This document shows positions 49,653-58,650 of a stretch of 64,000 nucleotides of DNA, in pieces. A program made the position numbers and the translations under genes. Source of the DNA: Pseudomonadota bacterium. GTDB lineage: Bacteria; Pseudomonadota; Gammaproteobacteria; Steroidobacterales; Steroidobacteraceae. A model generated the notes under the pieces. The model was given only the letters and a program-made list of their open reading frames with translations. It had not been told where the DNA came from and made no database searches. Positions within the stretch are counted from its first letter, which is position 1, and each line of letters begins with the position of its first letter. The stretch spans positions 806,001 to 870,000 of the forward strand of contig JAFEFN010000013.1 of NCBI GenBank assembly GCA_018240525.1, read 5' to 3'.

Positions 49653-51455
49653 ATGAACGCCAACCTGGCCCTGCTGGAACCCGAGGTCAAGCCTGCACCC
49701 CACGCGGAGGATCTCTCGCGCGCGAATGAGTCCCTCCAGGCTCGCGAGCGGCTGCTGACCGCCACTGCGCGCGCCAGCCGCCTGCTGCTGCAGGCCCAGG
49801 ACGTGCGCGCCGCCATCCCGGACGTGCTGGGGATCATCGGCGAGGCTGCCCACGTCGACCGTGTCAGCCTCATGCGGACCCGGACCGGACCGGGGGGCGA
49901 ACCGTGGCTGGTGGTCGCCAGCGAGTGGACGGCCGAGGGGGTGCCCCCGCACTCGCAGGACACCATCAAGTGCTCCTGCGACGAGCGGCACTTTGCAACG
50001 GTGTGCGCCGAGCTACGGGCCGGGCGCAGCGTGTGTTTCAGCAAGAGCGAGATGACCTCGGGGTCGAATGTCACCGGGATCGAGGGCGCCGGCACCCAGA
50101 CCAAGGCGATCGTACCGATCTTCGTCGCCGGGGAATTCATCGGTGTCGTGGGGTTCGACAACACGCGGCAGCATCGCGCCATCGACGCGGCGGAGCTGGC
50201 GGCCCTCGAGACCGCGGCCGGGGTCATCGGCGCCGCGCTGCATCGCGAGCGCCTGGTCGATGATGTGCGCCGCGAGCGCGAGCATGCCGCAGAGGAGCGC
50301 GTCGCCGAGCTTGCCAAGACCAACGCCGTCATCCGCGGCAACCTCGAGCGGCTGGCCGGCGAGACCGAACTGCACAGCTTCATGGGACACGTGCTGCTGG
50401 AGGCCACCCGGCAGTTCGATGCCATTTCCGGGGCTGTCATCGTCCGCAAGGACTCTCTGCAGGAGTGGCGCATCGCCGCCCACGTGCGCGACGGCCAGGT
50501 TGCCCAGCCCAGTTACACCGTGTCGGTGCCGCTGGCGGGGTCTGGTTTCACGGCACGCTTCGGCAATCTCGCCGAATCGGTCTACCTGGACCTGGGAACG
50601 GAGACGACCGAGATCTGGCCGGGACTGCTCGCCTTCCATCGCAACGAGAACGCCCGCGGCGTGGTGATCTGCCCGCTCGTGTTCGGCGGCACGAGCGTGG
50701 GTTTCCTGGCCCTCACCTTCCCGCGCCCCGCCAGCGAAGTCCTGAACAGCGGCCTGCTCGTCGCGCTGGTGCACCAGGCGACGCTCGCGGTGCAACTCAC
50801 GCGCCTTGCCTATTCCGCCAAGGAGACCGCGGTGCTCATGGAGCGCACGCGCATCGGTCAGGAGATCCACGACGGCCTGGCGCAGGCCTTCACCGGCATC
50901 CTGCTGCAACTCGGCGCGGTCGAGGAGTTTCCCTCCTGCCGCAAGCGCGGCTCGGAGCTGGCGCAGACGCTGACGCGCATCCGCGACCTGGCGCGCGACG
51001 GGCTGTCCGAGGCGCGTCGCTCGGTCATGGCGCTCAAGGTGGACCAGACGCGCCGCCCGGGGCTGGAGCTGGCGCTGCGGCAGCTGGCCGACCGCTCCAC
51101 CGTTCCCGGCAGCATCACCTGCACCTTCGAGGGCAGCGGCATCGCCACCGGCCTGCGCCCGGAGCACGAACACGAGTTGCTGCGCATCGCGCAGGAAGCG
51201 GTGAGCAACGCGATGCGCCACGCACGCCCGCAGGCGGTGCGCATCAACATGATCGACGACGCCTCCCACTGGATCATGTCCGTGGCGGATGACGGCATCG
51301 GCATGCAGCAGCCCACCGAACTGTACGCGCGGGACGGCTTCGGGCTGACCAGCATGCGTCAGCGCGCCGGCGCCATCGGTGGCGAGTGGCACATCGACAG
51401 CCAGCCGGGCAAGGGCACGCGCATCAGCGTGCGCATGCTGAAACCGGCGGCCTAA
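49653..51455 (+). CDS. Soluble GAF-domain histidine kinase (NarX/DegS type)
   Basis: 600 residues from the ATG giving MNANLALLEPEVK. No membrane span. An N-terminal helix (30-55) is followed by a GAF domain (55-205; VDRVSLMRT, VPIFVAGEFIGVVGFDN) carrying a cluster of Cys at IKCSCDERHF, TVCAEL and SVCFSK. A second GAF-like region (250-385; GVVICPLVFGGTSVGFLALT) precedes the HisKA_3 dimerisation domain (RTRIGQEIHDGLAQAFTGIL, His) and an HATPase_c domain (EHELLRIAQEAVSNAMRHAR, DDGIGM, GFGLTSMRQRA). This is the NarX/NarQ-like class with cytosolic GAF sensing. It is one base upstream of the matching NarL-type regulator. Redox or metal sensing through the Cys cluster is inference. Confidence 0.88.
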   Translation: MNANLALLEPEVKPAPHAEDLSRANESLQARERLLTATARASRLLLQAQDVRAAIPDVLGIIGEAAHVDRVSLMRTRTGPGGEPWLVVASEWTAEGVPPHSQDTIKCSCDERHFATVCAELRAGRSVCFSKSEMTSGSNVTGIEGAGTQTKAIVPIFVAGEFIGVVGFDNTRQHRAIDAAELAALETAAGVIGAALHRERLVDDVRREREHAAEERVAELAKTNAVIRGNLERLAGETELHSFMGHVLLEATRQFDAISGAVIVRKDSLQEWRIAAHVRDGQVAQPSYTVSVPLAGSGFTARFGNLAESVYLDLGTETTEIWPGLLAFHRNENARGVVICPLVFGGTSVGFLALTFPRPASEVLNSGLLVALVHQATLAVQLTRLAYSAKETAVLMERTRIGQEIHDGLAQAFTGILLQLGAVEEFPSCRKRGSELAQTLTRIRDLARDGLSEARRSVMALKVDQTRRPGLELALRQLADRSTVPGSITCTFEGSGIATGLRPEHEHELLRIAQEAVSNAMRHARPQAVRINMIDDASHWIMSVADDGIGMQQPTELYARDGFGLTSMRQRAGAIGGEWHIDSQPGKGTRISVRMLKPAA

Positions 51456-52091
51456 GTGTCAGCCGTCGTGAAAACCAAGATCCGCGTCATCCTTGCCGAC
51501 GATCACCCGGTGGTGCGCGACGGGCTGGCCGCCATGGTCAACCAGCAGGCCGACATGGAGGTGGTGGCCGAAGCCGGTGACGGCGAGGAGGCGATCGCGC
51601 TCTATGAGCAGTACCGGCCGGATGTCATGGTGCTCGACCTGCGCATGCCCAAGCGCGATGGCGTTGCGGTCGTGCAGCGCGTGCTCGAGCTGCACCCGAA
51701 GGCGTGCATTCTCATCATGACCACCTATGACGGCGATGAGGACATCTTCCAGTGCCTGTCGCAGGGTGCGAAGGGGTACCTGCTCAAGGATGCGCCGCGC
51801 CAGGAGATCCTCTCCGCCATCCGTGCCGTCAGCGAGGACCGTCCCTACACCTCCTCGCAGGTGGCCGCGAAGGCGCTGCAGCGCATGGGCAAGCCGAGCC
51901 TGACGCAGCGCGAGCTGGACGTGCTGCAGCTGGTCGCGGAAGGCCGCAGCAACAAGGACATCGCGCGCCGGCTCTCGATCACCGAGGGAACGGCCAAGAC
52001 CCACGTCAAGGCGATCCTCACCAAGCTCGACGCCATCAGCCGCACCGAGGCGGTGGCCGTGGCCCACAAGCGCGGTCTGATTCACCTCTAG
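51456..52091 (+). CDS. NarL/FixJ-family response regulator
   Basis: 211 residues from GTG, immediately following the kinase stop. Receiver domain (10-125): VILADDHPVVRDGL acidic pair, VMVLDLRMPKRDG phosphoacceptor, MTTYDGDEDI and the Lys in GYLLKDA. LuxR-type HTH (145-210: LTQRELDVLQLVAEGRSNKD, then IARRLSITEGTAKTHVKAIL). The pair forms a two-component system with the upstream kinase; targets unknown. Convergent with yggX. Confidence 0.92.
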   Translation: MSAVVKTKIRVILADDHPVVRDGLAAMVNQQADMEVVAEAGDGEEAIALYEQYRPDVMVLDLRMPKRDGVAVVQRVLELHPKACILIMTTYDGDEDIFQCLSQGAKGYLLKDAPRQEILSAIRAVSEDRPYTSSQVAAKALQRMGKPSLTQRELDVLQLVAEGRSNKDIARRLSITEGTAKTHVKAILTKLDAISRTEAVAVAHKRGLIHL

Positions 52092-52104
52092 AGATCGCCG
52101 GCGG

Positions 52105-52119
52105 GGCGGCAAAGCCGCC
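52105..52119. terminator. Hairpin between convergent genes
   Basis: GGCGGC / GCCGCC with an AAA loop, between the NarL-type and yggX stops. A candidate bidirectional terminator stem without a T-run, so weak. Confidence 0.3.
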
Positions 52120-52130
52120 GCCGACCGCCC

Positions 52131-52403
52131 TCAGCCCTTGGGTGGCTGGAAACCCTCGGGCGCGGCGGAGCCCGTGCCGAAGAAGAACTTCTCCATCTCC
52201 GTTTCCAGGAACTTGCGCGCCTTGGGCTCGATGGGGGTCAGGCGGTATTCGTTCATCAGCATCGTCTGGTGCCCGAGCCAGCGACCCCAGGCTTCCTTGG
52301 AGACGTTTTCGTAGATGCGCTTGCCGAGCTCGCCCGGGTACGGAACCCGGTCGAGGCCGGGTGCCTCGCGCTTGAGGATGACGCACTGGACCACGTGGGA
52401 CAC
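52131..52403 (-). CDS. yggX: YggX, Fe(II)-trafficking / oxidative damage protection protein
   Basis: 90 residues, the standard length. Family hallmark sequence throughout: VQCVILKREAPGLDRVPYPG with Cys7, GKRIYENVSKEAWGRWLGHQ, and TMLMNEYRL and KFLETEMEKFFFG. YggX protects Fe-S proteins against oxidative damage and is usually next to mutY, as here: the stop of mutY is 25 bases upstream, so the pair is probably one transcript. Confidence 0.95.
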   Translation of the reverse strand: MSHVVQCVILKREAPGLDRVPYPGELGKRIYENVSKEAWGRWLGHQTMLMNEYRLTPIEPKARKFLETEMEKFFFGTGSAAPEGFQPPKG

Positions 52404-52428
52404 CTAGACCTCCTCGCCGCGGCGCCGC

Positions 52429-53475
52429 TCAGGCTGCAAGCTGGCTGAGCAGCGCACTGATGGGCGCGGGCAGCCCGATACGGACCGGGGTGCGGATGTT
52501 ATACCAAAGTGCTGCACCGTCACCGACGTGCGACGACGCAGCGGCGTGCACCAGCAGCGGGCTGATCGCGAGGTCGAAGTGCGTGAAGGCGTGCGCAATG
52601 GTCGCCAGTGGCTGCGGTGCGCAGTGAGAATCCAGCGTGGTGCCGATGAATGAGACCGCCTCCGACTCGCTCGCGAACTGCGGCAGGCACCACAGGCCGC
52701 CCCAGATGCCGCGCTCGGGACGCCGCTCGAGCAGGACCTCGCCGCTGTCCCGGAGCGCAACCACCATGTAGACCTGGCGCTGGCGGCGCGCGCGCGCGCG
52801 CCGCGCGGCCGGCAGTTCCTGCTGCCGGCCGGCCGCACGCGCCCGGCATCCGGCGGCCAGCGGGCACGCCGCACACAGCGGCCGGGTGCGCACGCACACC
52901 GTCGCCCCCAGGTCCATGATCGCCTGCGTGTACGCGGCGACGCCGTCGGCCGGCGTACAGCGCTCCGCGAGCGCCCACAGGACCTTCTGCACCGCGGCAT
53001 CGCCCACCGGGCCGTCGACGGCGAAGTAGCGGGCCAGCACGCGCCGGGCGTTGCCGTCCAGGATCGCGAATCGCTCGTCGCGCGACAGCGCGAGGATCGC
53101 GCCGGCCGTGGAGCGCCCGATGCCCGGGAGCGCGGCAACCGCGGCGAAATCGCGCGGAAACTCGCCGCCGTGCTCGTCCCGGAGCCTCTGCGCGGCGCGC
53201 TGCAGGTTGCGGGCACGAGCGTAGTACCCGAGCCCGGACCACAGGTGCAGCACTTCATCCAGGGGAGCGGCGGCCAGCGCCGCCACGTCCGGGAAGCGCG
53301 CCATGAAACGCTCGAAGTACGGAACGACGGTGGCCACCTGGGTCTGCTGCAGCATGACCTCGGAGATCCAGACGCGGTATGGCGTGCGCTGCCGCTGCCA
53401 GGGCAGATCGTGCCGGCCGCTGTGGGCGGCCCATGCGAGCAACGGTCGGGCGATGGGCGGGGGGCTTTCCTGCAC
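52429..53475 (-). CDS. mutY: A/G-specific adenine DNA glycosylase
   Basis: 348 residues, normal for the family. [20 protein letters not shown] holds the catalytic Glu region; the helix-hairpin-helix [16 protein letters not shown] and the Asp in [12 protein letters not shown] follow. The [4Fe-4S] cluster loop is intact: [17 protein letters not shown] gives C-x6-C-x2-C-x5-C. The C-terminal 110 residues form the NUDIX-like 8-oxoG recognition domain. MutY removes adenine mispaired with 8-oxoguanine. Upstream of yggX on the same strand. Confidence 0.95.
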   Translation of the reverse strand: MQESPPPIARPLLAWAAHSGRHDLPWQRQRTPYRVWISEVMLQQTQVATVVPYFERFMARFPDVAALAAAPLDEVLHLWSGLGYYARARNLQRAAQRLRDEHGGEFPRDFAAVAALPGIGRSTAGAILALSRDERFAILDGNARRVLARYFAVDGPVGDAAVQKVLWALAERCTPADGVAAYTQAIMDLGATVCVRTRPLCAACPLAAGCRARAAGRQQELPAARRARARRQRQVYMVVALRDSGEVLLERRPERGIWGGLWCLPQFASESEAVSFIGTTLDSHCAPQPLATIAHAFTHFDLAISPLLVHAAASSHVGDGAALWYNIRTPVRIGLPAPISALLSQLAA

Positions 53476-53604
53476 GCGCGGGATTCTATCCCTGCAGGGA
53501 CCACGCCCGCCGGCGCTTTACCTCCCGCTGCCTCCCCGGGGCCGAGGCTCCAGCTCCCAGCGAACCCCGGGGCCGGCGCGCGGCGCGCAGCGCCGCCGTC
53601 CGCC

Positions 53605-54489
53605 TCAGTTGCGATCGCACAGCTGGATGTCGCCGCTCATCGCCTTGATCCGCAGCCGGCCGTTGCCTGCGCCGCGCGTGCCGGAGATGGCATGCCCGAC
53701 CGTGCTCTTCTCGGTGCGGGCCTCGAAGCAGTCGGTGATCTCCCCGCTGAAGGTGGTGGCCTCGTAGCCGTAGCCGGCCTCCGCCGGGGCCCGCACCTTC
53801 AGGTCGCCGCTCACGGTCGCGGCATCGAAGTTCGTGCCCGCCTTCAACTTGCCCTGGAACGCCACGTCGCCGGAGGTGGTGCGCAAGCGCACGTCACCCG
53901 CGGTGTCCAGCGACAGCCCCATATCGCCGCTGACCGTGCCCGCGTCGAGGTCGCCGGCGGCGTGCTCCATGTGAATGTCGCCGCTGACGGTGGTCACGTG
54001 CAGGCGGGCCGGCTGGCCATGTCCCTTCACCCGCACATCGCCACTGACGGTCTTGAGGTCCAGATCCGCACCACCGATCTCGGTGGTCACCTCGCCGCTG
54101 ACGCTGTTGAGTCGCTGCAGCCCGCTCACCCCGCCGATGACCTGGTCGGCGCTCACCGTCGTCACGTGCAGTTCGCTGCCGCGCGGCACCTGCACGCGCA
54201 GGTTGGCCTCGCCGCGGTGTACCGAGCCGCCGGGCAGCACCACCTTGATGGTGACGCGCGCGTGACCCCCGTCCATGTCGACACGCTCGACGCCGTCATC
54301 GAGCTCCGCGCGCACGCTGACCTGGGGCTGGTCCCACCCCAGGATGCTGACCGTGCCGGCGGTATTGGAGATCTCCACCACCCCGGTCGGATCCAGCGGC
54401 AGCTGCTTCTCGAAGGTCCGGTCGGCGGTGGCGCCCACGGTGCTCAGGCACAGGGCCAGCACGGTCGCGGGAATGAGTGTGGTTCGCAT
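53605..54489 (-). CDS. Secreted DUF4097-family beta-helix protein
   Basis: 294 residues from the ATG giving MRTTLIPATVLALCL, with a signal peptide ending GATA-DRT. The mature protein is built of repeated turns T-V-S-G-D (for example LKTVSGDVRVKG, VTTVSGDIHMEHA, AGTVSGDMGLSL, RTTSGDVAF), the DUF4097 pattern, a right-handed beta-solenoid. Downstream of an ECF sigma and its anti-sigma gene with a 1-base gap, so translationally coupled. Such operons are common in this lineage and are thought to concern envelope stress. Protein function unknown. Confidence 0.85.
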   Translation of the reverse strand: MRTTLIPATVLALCLSTVGATADRTFEKQLPLDPTGVVEISNTAGTVSILGWDQPQVSVRAELDDGVERVDMDGGHARVTIKVVLPGGSVHRGEANLRVQVPRGSELHVTTVSADQVIGGVSGLQRLNSVSGEVTTEIGGADLDLKTVSGDVRVKGHGQPARLHVTTVSGDIHMEHAAGDLDAGTVSGDMGLSLDTAGDVRLRTTSGDVAFQGKLKAGTNFDAATVSGDLKVRAPAEAGYGYEATTFSGEITDCFEARTEKSTVGHAISGTRGAGNGRLRIKAMSGDIQLCDRN

Positions 54490-54490
54490 A

Positions 54491-55078
54491 TCAGATACCT
54501 CTGCCAGGGTCACTGGCCTCGTGGACGTCCGCGAGGGCGCGCATTTCGTCTTGATACGTATTGATCAGCAGTTCCTGCAGCAAGGCGTTGCTCGGGTCCT
54601 TGCCCAGCGCCCGCTCCAGGTCCTGCTTGGCCTTCTCGATGGTGGCAAGGCTCGCGGCCACCTTGTCGCGCGCCGCCGGCGGCATGGCATCCAGGCGCGC
54701 CTGCAGATTGGCGACCAGCTGGGCACGCTGGCGCTGGTAACGGGGGTCGGACACGTACGCGGCATCGACCGCGCTGCCGGCTTCCCCGGGAACGCTCGGG
54801 TGGGGGTTGGCGGCCGAGAGCGGCACGGACGTACCACCCCGCAGGGGCACGAGGTCCCGGCCGATCCACACCCCGACCGTGAGACACGCCACCATCGCCG
54901 CGAGGGCCATGTAGCGCAGCGGCACGCGGCGCGGTCGCGCCACCGGTTCCAGCTCCGGTGCGCCGGCCTCCTCTGCCGCCAGGCGCGCCTGGATCTGCGG
55001 CCACAGGTCACGCGGCGGCTCGATCGAGGTCGGCAGCTCGCGCAGCGATCCCACCTTGCGTTGCTCATGCGTGCCCAT
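54491..55078 (-). CDS. Putative anti-sigma factor
   Basis: 195 residues from the ATG that overlaps the sigma gene's stop by one base. A cytoplasmic N-terminus (ELPTSIEPPRDLWPQIQARL, the DLWPxIxxRL motif seen in anti-sigma factors of this type), one membrane span at about 56-78 (MALAAMVACLTVGVWIGRDL), and a periplasmic C-terminal part with a coiled-coil/TPR-like end (ARDKVAASLATIEKAKQDLE). No zinc-finger His-Cys motif is present. Together with the upstream ECF sigma and downstream DUF4097 this makes a membrane-tethered sigma-regulator unit. Confidence 0.8.
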   Translation of the reverse strand: MGTHEQRKVGSLRELPTSIEPPRDLWPQIQARLAAEEAGAPELEPVARPRRVPLRYMALAAMVACLTVGVWIGRDLVPLRGGTSVPLSAANPHPSVPGEAGSAVDAAYVSDPRYQRQRAQLVANLQARLDAMPPAARDKVAASLATIEKAKQDLERALGKDPSNALLQELLINTYQDEMRALADVHEASDPGRGI

Positions 55079-55632
55079 CAGTTCAGCTCCATGTTCAGTC
55101 TCTTGCGCAGCAACTTGCGCGCGCGGTGCAGCTGCGCCTTGCAGGTGCCCTCGGCGATGCCGAGCATTTGCGCGGCCTCCCCGTGGCTGTAGCCATACAG
55201 CGCGTTCAGCACCAGCACATCGCGTGCCCCGTCCGGCAGGGCATCGATGGCCGCCTCCAGCTCCGCGACCTCCACCGGGGTCTCCAGGGACCAGCCGCCC
55301 TGCGGGCCCTCCTCGTCCTCGTCCGCTTCCTCGACCGGCGTGGCCTTGCGACGCTTGCCCAGGCTCACGTTCACGGCGATGCGGTGCAGCCAGGTCGCCA
55401 GGGAGCTGCGGGTCTGGAACTGCGCCAGTGCCCGCCAGGCGTTGATGAAGGTCTCCTGCGTACAGTCCTCCGCCAGCTGGGCATCGCGGGTGATGCGCAG
55501 GCACAGCCCATAGACGCGCCCGGCGTGCTCGCGGTACAGCCGCTCGAAGGCGCGGGTGTCCCCCGCCCCGGCTCGCTGCACCAGCGCCCCCTCCCAGTCG
55601 ACCCGGCGATCGTCGGCCTGTGCGTAGCTCAT
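55078..55632 (-). CDS. ECF RNA polymerase sigma factor
   Basis: 184 residues. Region 2 (LYREHAGRVYGLCLRITRDA, LAEDCTQETFINAWRALAQF) and region 4 (LPDGARDVLVLNALYGYSHG, EAAQMLGIAEGTCKAQLHRA) are both canonical for RpoE-type sigma factors. The linker between them is unusually acidic (EEADEDEEGPQ). Followed by an anti-sigma and a DUF4097 gene with overlaps, so an autonomous stress-response unit. Target promoters cannot be identified by eye. Confidence 0.93.
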   Translation of the reverse strand: MSYAQADDRRVDWEGALVQRAGAGDTRAFERLYREHAGRVYGLCLRITRDAQLAEDCTQETFINAWRALAQFQTRSSLATWLHRIAVNVSLGKRRKATPVEEADEDEEGPQGGWSLETPVEVAELEAAIDALPDGARDVLVLNALYGYSHGEAAQMLGIAEGTCKAQLHRARKLLRKRLNMELN

Positions 55633-55719
55633 CTGTCCCTTGGAGTCCGGCTGCCCCCGGGGGGTTTAAACGCCCAGTCCGCGTGCGGCCGCCTTTTCAG
55701 GCCGGGCACCCGGCGGTCC

Positions 55720-56556
55720 TCACCCGGCCAGCCCCCGCGGCCAGCGGTCGATGAACGCCCGGTGCACGCCGAGCGCCGGGTCGGCCCGAGCGGGCGTGAG
55801 CTGGGCCGGCCGGTAGCCGGAGTCTACCGCCGTCACGTGCACCACCCGCCCCTCCACCCGGAAGCGCACGCGCCACTCCTTGACGGCCAGCTGCAGTCCC
55901 GCCGGTTCGCGGCGGATGCGCCGGTACGGGTGGGGCTGCGGTCCGAGCGTGAGCGTCGCGCGCACCCGCTCCCCCAGGGCAAGGCCGGCATGGGTCTCGA
56001 TCCACTCGACCTGCTGCTGCGCCAGCGGCGCGAAGCGGATGTCGTAGGCCGGAACGGGGTCGGGGGGTGTTCCGGCCGGCGGCTGGTCGGCGAGCCAGCC
56101 GTCACCGGCCTGCGGGTGCGCATCGGTGTAGGCGACGTAGGGCTTCAGGTCGAGCACCGGGGTGCCCTCGAGCATGTCCGCATCGCGGACGTGCAGCACC
56201 AGGCCCTCGATGCGCTCGAGTCGCACCACCGACAGGCCGATCGGATTGGGACGGTGCGGGGAACGGGTGGAAAAGACGCCCTTGCGCCCGGTGGTGCTGC
56301 GCGGCGGCAGCACCTTCGGCCGCCACCCCGGGTTGCGGTGGAACCAGAACAGCACCCAGATGCGCTCCCAGCGTGCGAGGTCCGCCAGCGCGTGCTCGAA
56401 GTGGCGACCGGGCAGCAGTTCGATCCGCGCCGGCACACCCTGCGCGGCACGCGGCTGGCGCGCGGCCTGCACTCGCGTCGTGGCGGCGGCATGCACGTAC
56501 CCGATCGGTTCCAGCACGAGGCGCTCCGGGAGCGCCGGATCGGCGGATTCGCCCAT
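55720..56556 (-). CDS. trmO: tRNA (N6-threonylcarbamoyladenosine(37)-N6)-methyltransferase TrmO
   Basis: 278 residues from the ATG giving MGESADPALPERLVLEPIGY. UPF0066 core 15-165: LEPIGYVHAAATTRV, WRPKVLPPRSTTGRKGVF, SPHRPNPIGLSVVRLERIEG, GTPVLDLKPYVAYTDA; the C-terminal TrmO extension is present (170-275). TrmO transfers a methyl from SAM to t6A37 of Thr tRNA. Divergent from nothing on its own strand; the next minus-strand genes upstream are the heme cluster. A shorter paralogue exists at 4881-5348. Confidence 0.9.
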   Translation of the reverse strand: MGESADPALPERLVLEPIGYVHAAATTRVQAARQPRAAQGVPARIELLPGRHFEHALADLARWERIWVLFWFHRNPGWRPKVLPPRSTTGRKGVFSTRSPHRPNPIGLSVVRLERIEGLVLHVRDADMLEGTPVLDLKPYVAYTDAHPQAGDGWLADQPPAGTPPDPVPAYDIRFAPLAQQQVEWIETHAGLALGERVRATLTLGPQPHPYRRIRREPAGLQLAVKEWRVRFRVEGRVVHVTAVDSGYRPAQLTPARADPALGVHRAFIDRWPRGLAG

Positions 56557-56643
56557 CAGCGACACTTTCCGCGGGAACCGCCGGGCGGGGCACGGGTCTG
56601 ACTGTGACCGCACGGCCCACGACGCAACAGCAGGGAGGACCAC

Positions 56644-56850
56644 ATGGATCTAGCGTACACCGCTCGGCAGCGACTGCGCCCGGCGCACGCCGACATGCCG
56701 GAGACGATCGCACGGGTCCTCAAGCGCCACTGGCGCGCGGCGATCACCCGACAGCCCCGTCAGTTCTGGCAGCGCCCGGCGCGCTGGCTATCGGCGGCGA
56801 TTGATGCCGGGGATCACCAGCGCACCAGCGGTGGCAGGCTCATCAGGTAG
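56644..56850 (+). CDS. Possible small basic protein
   Basis: 68 codons preceded by a strong GGGAGGACCAC SD at ideal spacing. The product is basic and Arg/Trp-rich (IARVLKRHWRAAITRQPRQF, then WQRPARWLSAAI), loosely like small amphipathic regulators. Its last 37 bases overlap the end of hemF on the opposite strand. No family recognised; the SD is the main support. Confidence 0.35.
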   Translation: MDLAYTARQRLRPAHADMPETIARVLKRHWRAAITRQPRQFWQRPARWLSAAIDAGDHQRTSGGRLIR

Positions 56851-57641
56851 GCCTCGGGGTCCGCATCGGTGCTGAAGCCGAACTTGGTGCCCCGGTCGTA
56901 CACCAGGTTGAACTCGACGTAGCGTCCGCGCTTCACCAGGAGCGCATCGCGTGCCGCGGCGTCGAAGGGCGTGTCCTTGCGACGCCGCACCAGCTGCGGA
57001 TAGACGGTGAGGAAGGCCTCGCCGACCGCCTTCACGAAGGCGAAATCCGCCCGCACATCGCCGCTGGCGAGCTCGTCGAAGAAGATGCCGCCCACCCCGC
57101 GTGGCTCCTGGCGGTGCGGCAGGTAGAAGTAGCGGTCGCACCAGGCCTTGTACTCCGCATAGGCACCGGGCCGGTAGCTGTCGCACGCGCCCTGGAGCGC
57201 GGCATGGAACGCCGCGGTGTCCTCGGCGAACGGGAAGGTCGGTGTCAGGTCCGAGCCGCCCCCGAACCAGGTGCGGCTGGTCCGCAGGTAGCGCAGGTTC
57301 ATGTGCACGGTCGGCACGTAGGGGTTGGCCATGTGCGACACCAGCGAGATGCCGCAGGCCATGAACCGGCCGTCCGACTCGGCCGCACCGGCCACCTGTC
57401 CCCACGCCTCCTTGGGAAACACGCCCCATACGTGGCTCACGTTCACGCCGACCTTCTCGAACACCTCGCCGCGCATCAGCCGCGAGTCGCCCCCGCCCTG
57501 CAGCCGGTGGCCCGCCGGCTTGCTCCAGGGGCGCGCCTCGAAGCGCTGGGTCGGCTCGAACGACTCGAACGCCGCGCAGATGCGTGCCTGCAGGTCGCGG
57601 AAGTAGGCGGTGGCCTCCTCCGCCAGGTCAGGTGTATTCAT
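56814..57641 (-). CDS. hemF: Oxygen-dependent coproporphyrinogen III oxidase
   Basis: 275 residues, slightly shorter than the E. coli enzyme. Family motifs: GGGDSRLMRGEVFEKVGVNV near the N-terminus, VPTVHMNLRYL, WFGGGSDLTPTFPFAEDTA, KAWCDRYFYLPHRQEPRGVG, GGIFFDEL, and RGRYVEFNLVYDRGTKFGF. It converts coproporphyrinogen III to protoporphyrinogen IX by oxidative decarboxylation and needs O2, so the organism makes heme aerobically by this route. Last gene of the cluster; overlaps the hemE end by 14 bases. Confidence 0.95.
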   Translation of the reverse strand: MNTPDLAEEATAYFRDLQARICAAFESFEPTQRFEARPWSKPAGHRLQGGGDSRLMRGEVFEKVGVNVSHVWGVFPKEAWGQVAGAAESDGRFMACGISLVSHMANPYVPTVHMNLRYLRTSRTWFGGGSDLTPTFPFAEDTAAFHAALQGACDSYRPGAYAEYKAWCDRYFYLPHRQEPRGVGGIFFDELASGDVRADFAFVKAVGEAFLTVYPQLVRRRKDTPFDAAARDALLVKRGRYVEFNLVYDRGTKFGFSTDADPEAYLMSLPPLVRW

Positions 57642-58650
57642 GGACGTAGTCGACCAGGCGGGCGACGGCCTCCGGCGGCGTGTCCTGCCAGATGCCGTGC
57701 CCGAGGTTGAAGATGTGGCCCGGCGCGGGCCCGGCCGCCGCGATCACCGCCGCGACCTGGCGCTTCAGCTCCTCGGCGGGCGCGAACAGCGCCGCCGGAT
57801 CCAGGTTTCCCTGCACCGCCTTTCCCGGGCCGAGCCGGCGGCGCACCTCGGCCAGGTCCATGCGCCAGTCGACCCCGATGACATCGGCGTCCAGATCCGC
57901 CACCGCCTCCATGAGCGCTGCGCCCTGGTTCACGTAATAGATGAGCGGCACGCCCGCGCGGCGCGCGATGGCCAGCGCCCGCCGCACCGCCGGCAGTGCG
58001 AAGCGGGTGAACTCACGCGCGGCGAGCAGGCCTGCCCAGGACTCGAACAGCATGAGTGCCTGGGCGCCGGCGGTGGCCTGCGCCAGCAGGTACTCACCCA
58101 TGGCATCGCCCAAGCGCTCCAGCAGGCGCTGCGCGGAGTCCGGCTGCGCGTACAGGAACGAGCGCGCCGCGCCGAATTCCTTGGACGGCCGGCCACCGAC
58201 CAGGTAGCACATGAGCGTGAACGGTCCGCCCGCAAAGCCGATGAGCGGCGTGCCGCGCGGCGCGCCGGCGCGCACCAGGCGGACGGTCTCCAGCACGAAG
58301 GGCACGTCGCGCTCGGGCACGAGCGCAGGCAGCGCATCGATCTGCGCATCCGTGCGGATCGGCTGGCGCACCACGGGCCCCGGCTCGAAGGTGAGGTCGA
58401 CCCCCATGCCCTGCAGCGGGGTCATGATGTCGCTGAACAGGATCGCCGCGTCCATCTCGTAGCGACGCAGCGGCTGCAGGGTCACCTCCGCGGCCAGATC
58501 CGGCGTGCGCGTGAGCGTGGCGAAGTCGACCTTGGCCCGCAACGCGCGATATTCCGGGAGGTAACGCCCGGCCTGCCGCATGACCCACAGGGGACGGTGC
58601 GAGGGCCGCTGCCGGCGGCAGGCCGCCAGGAAGGCGCTGGTCTCGCTCAT
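57628..58650 (-). CDS. hemE: Uroporphyrinogen decarboxylase
   Basis: 340 residues from the ATG overlapping the hemB stop (ATGA). Family signatures WVMRQAGRYLPEYRALR and GFAGGPFTLMCYLVGG; IPLxYYVNQGA and GNLDPAALFAP follow. The start region LAACRRQRPSHRPLWVMRQA and length are typical of HemE. Removes four acetate carboxyls from uroporphyrinogen III to give coproporphyrinogen III. Part of the overlapping minus-strand heme cluster. Confidence 0.96.
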   Translation of the reverse strand: MSETSAFLAACRRQRPSHRPLWVMRQAGRYLPEYRALRAKVDFATLTRTPDLAAEVTLQPLRRYEMDAAILFSDIMTPLQGMGVDLTFEPGPVVRQPIRTDAQIDALPALVPERDVPFVLETVRLVRAGAPRGTPLIGFAGGPFTLMCYLVGGRPSKEFGAARSFLYAQPDSAQRLLERLGDAMGEYLLAQATAGAQALMLFESWAGLLAAREFTRFALPAVRRALAIARRAGVPLIYYVNQGAALMEAVADLDADVIGVDWRMDLAEVRRRLGPGKAVQGNLDPAALFAPAEELKRQVAAVIAAAGPAPGHIFNLGHGIWQDTPPEAVARLVDYVHEYT

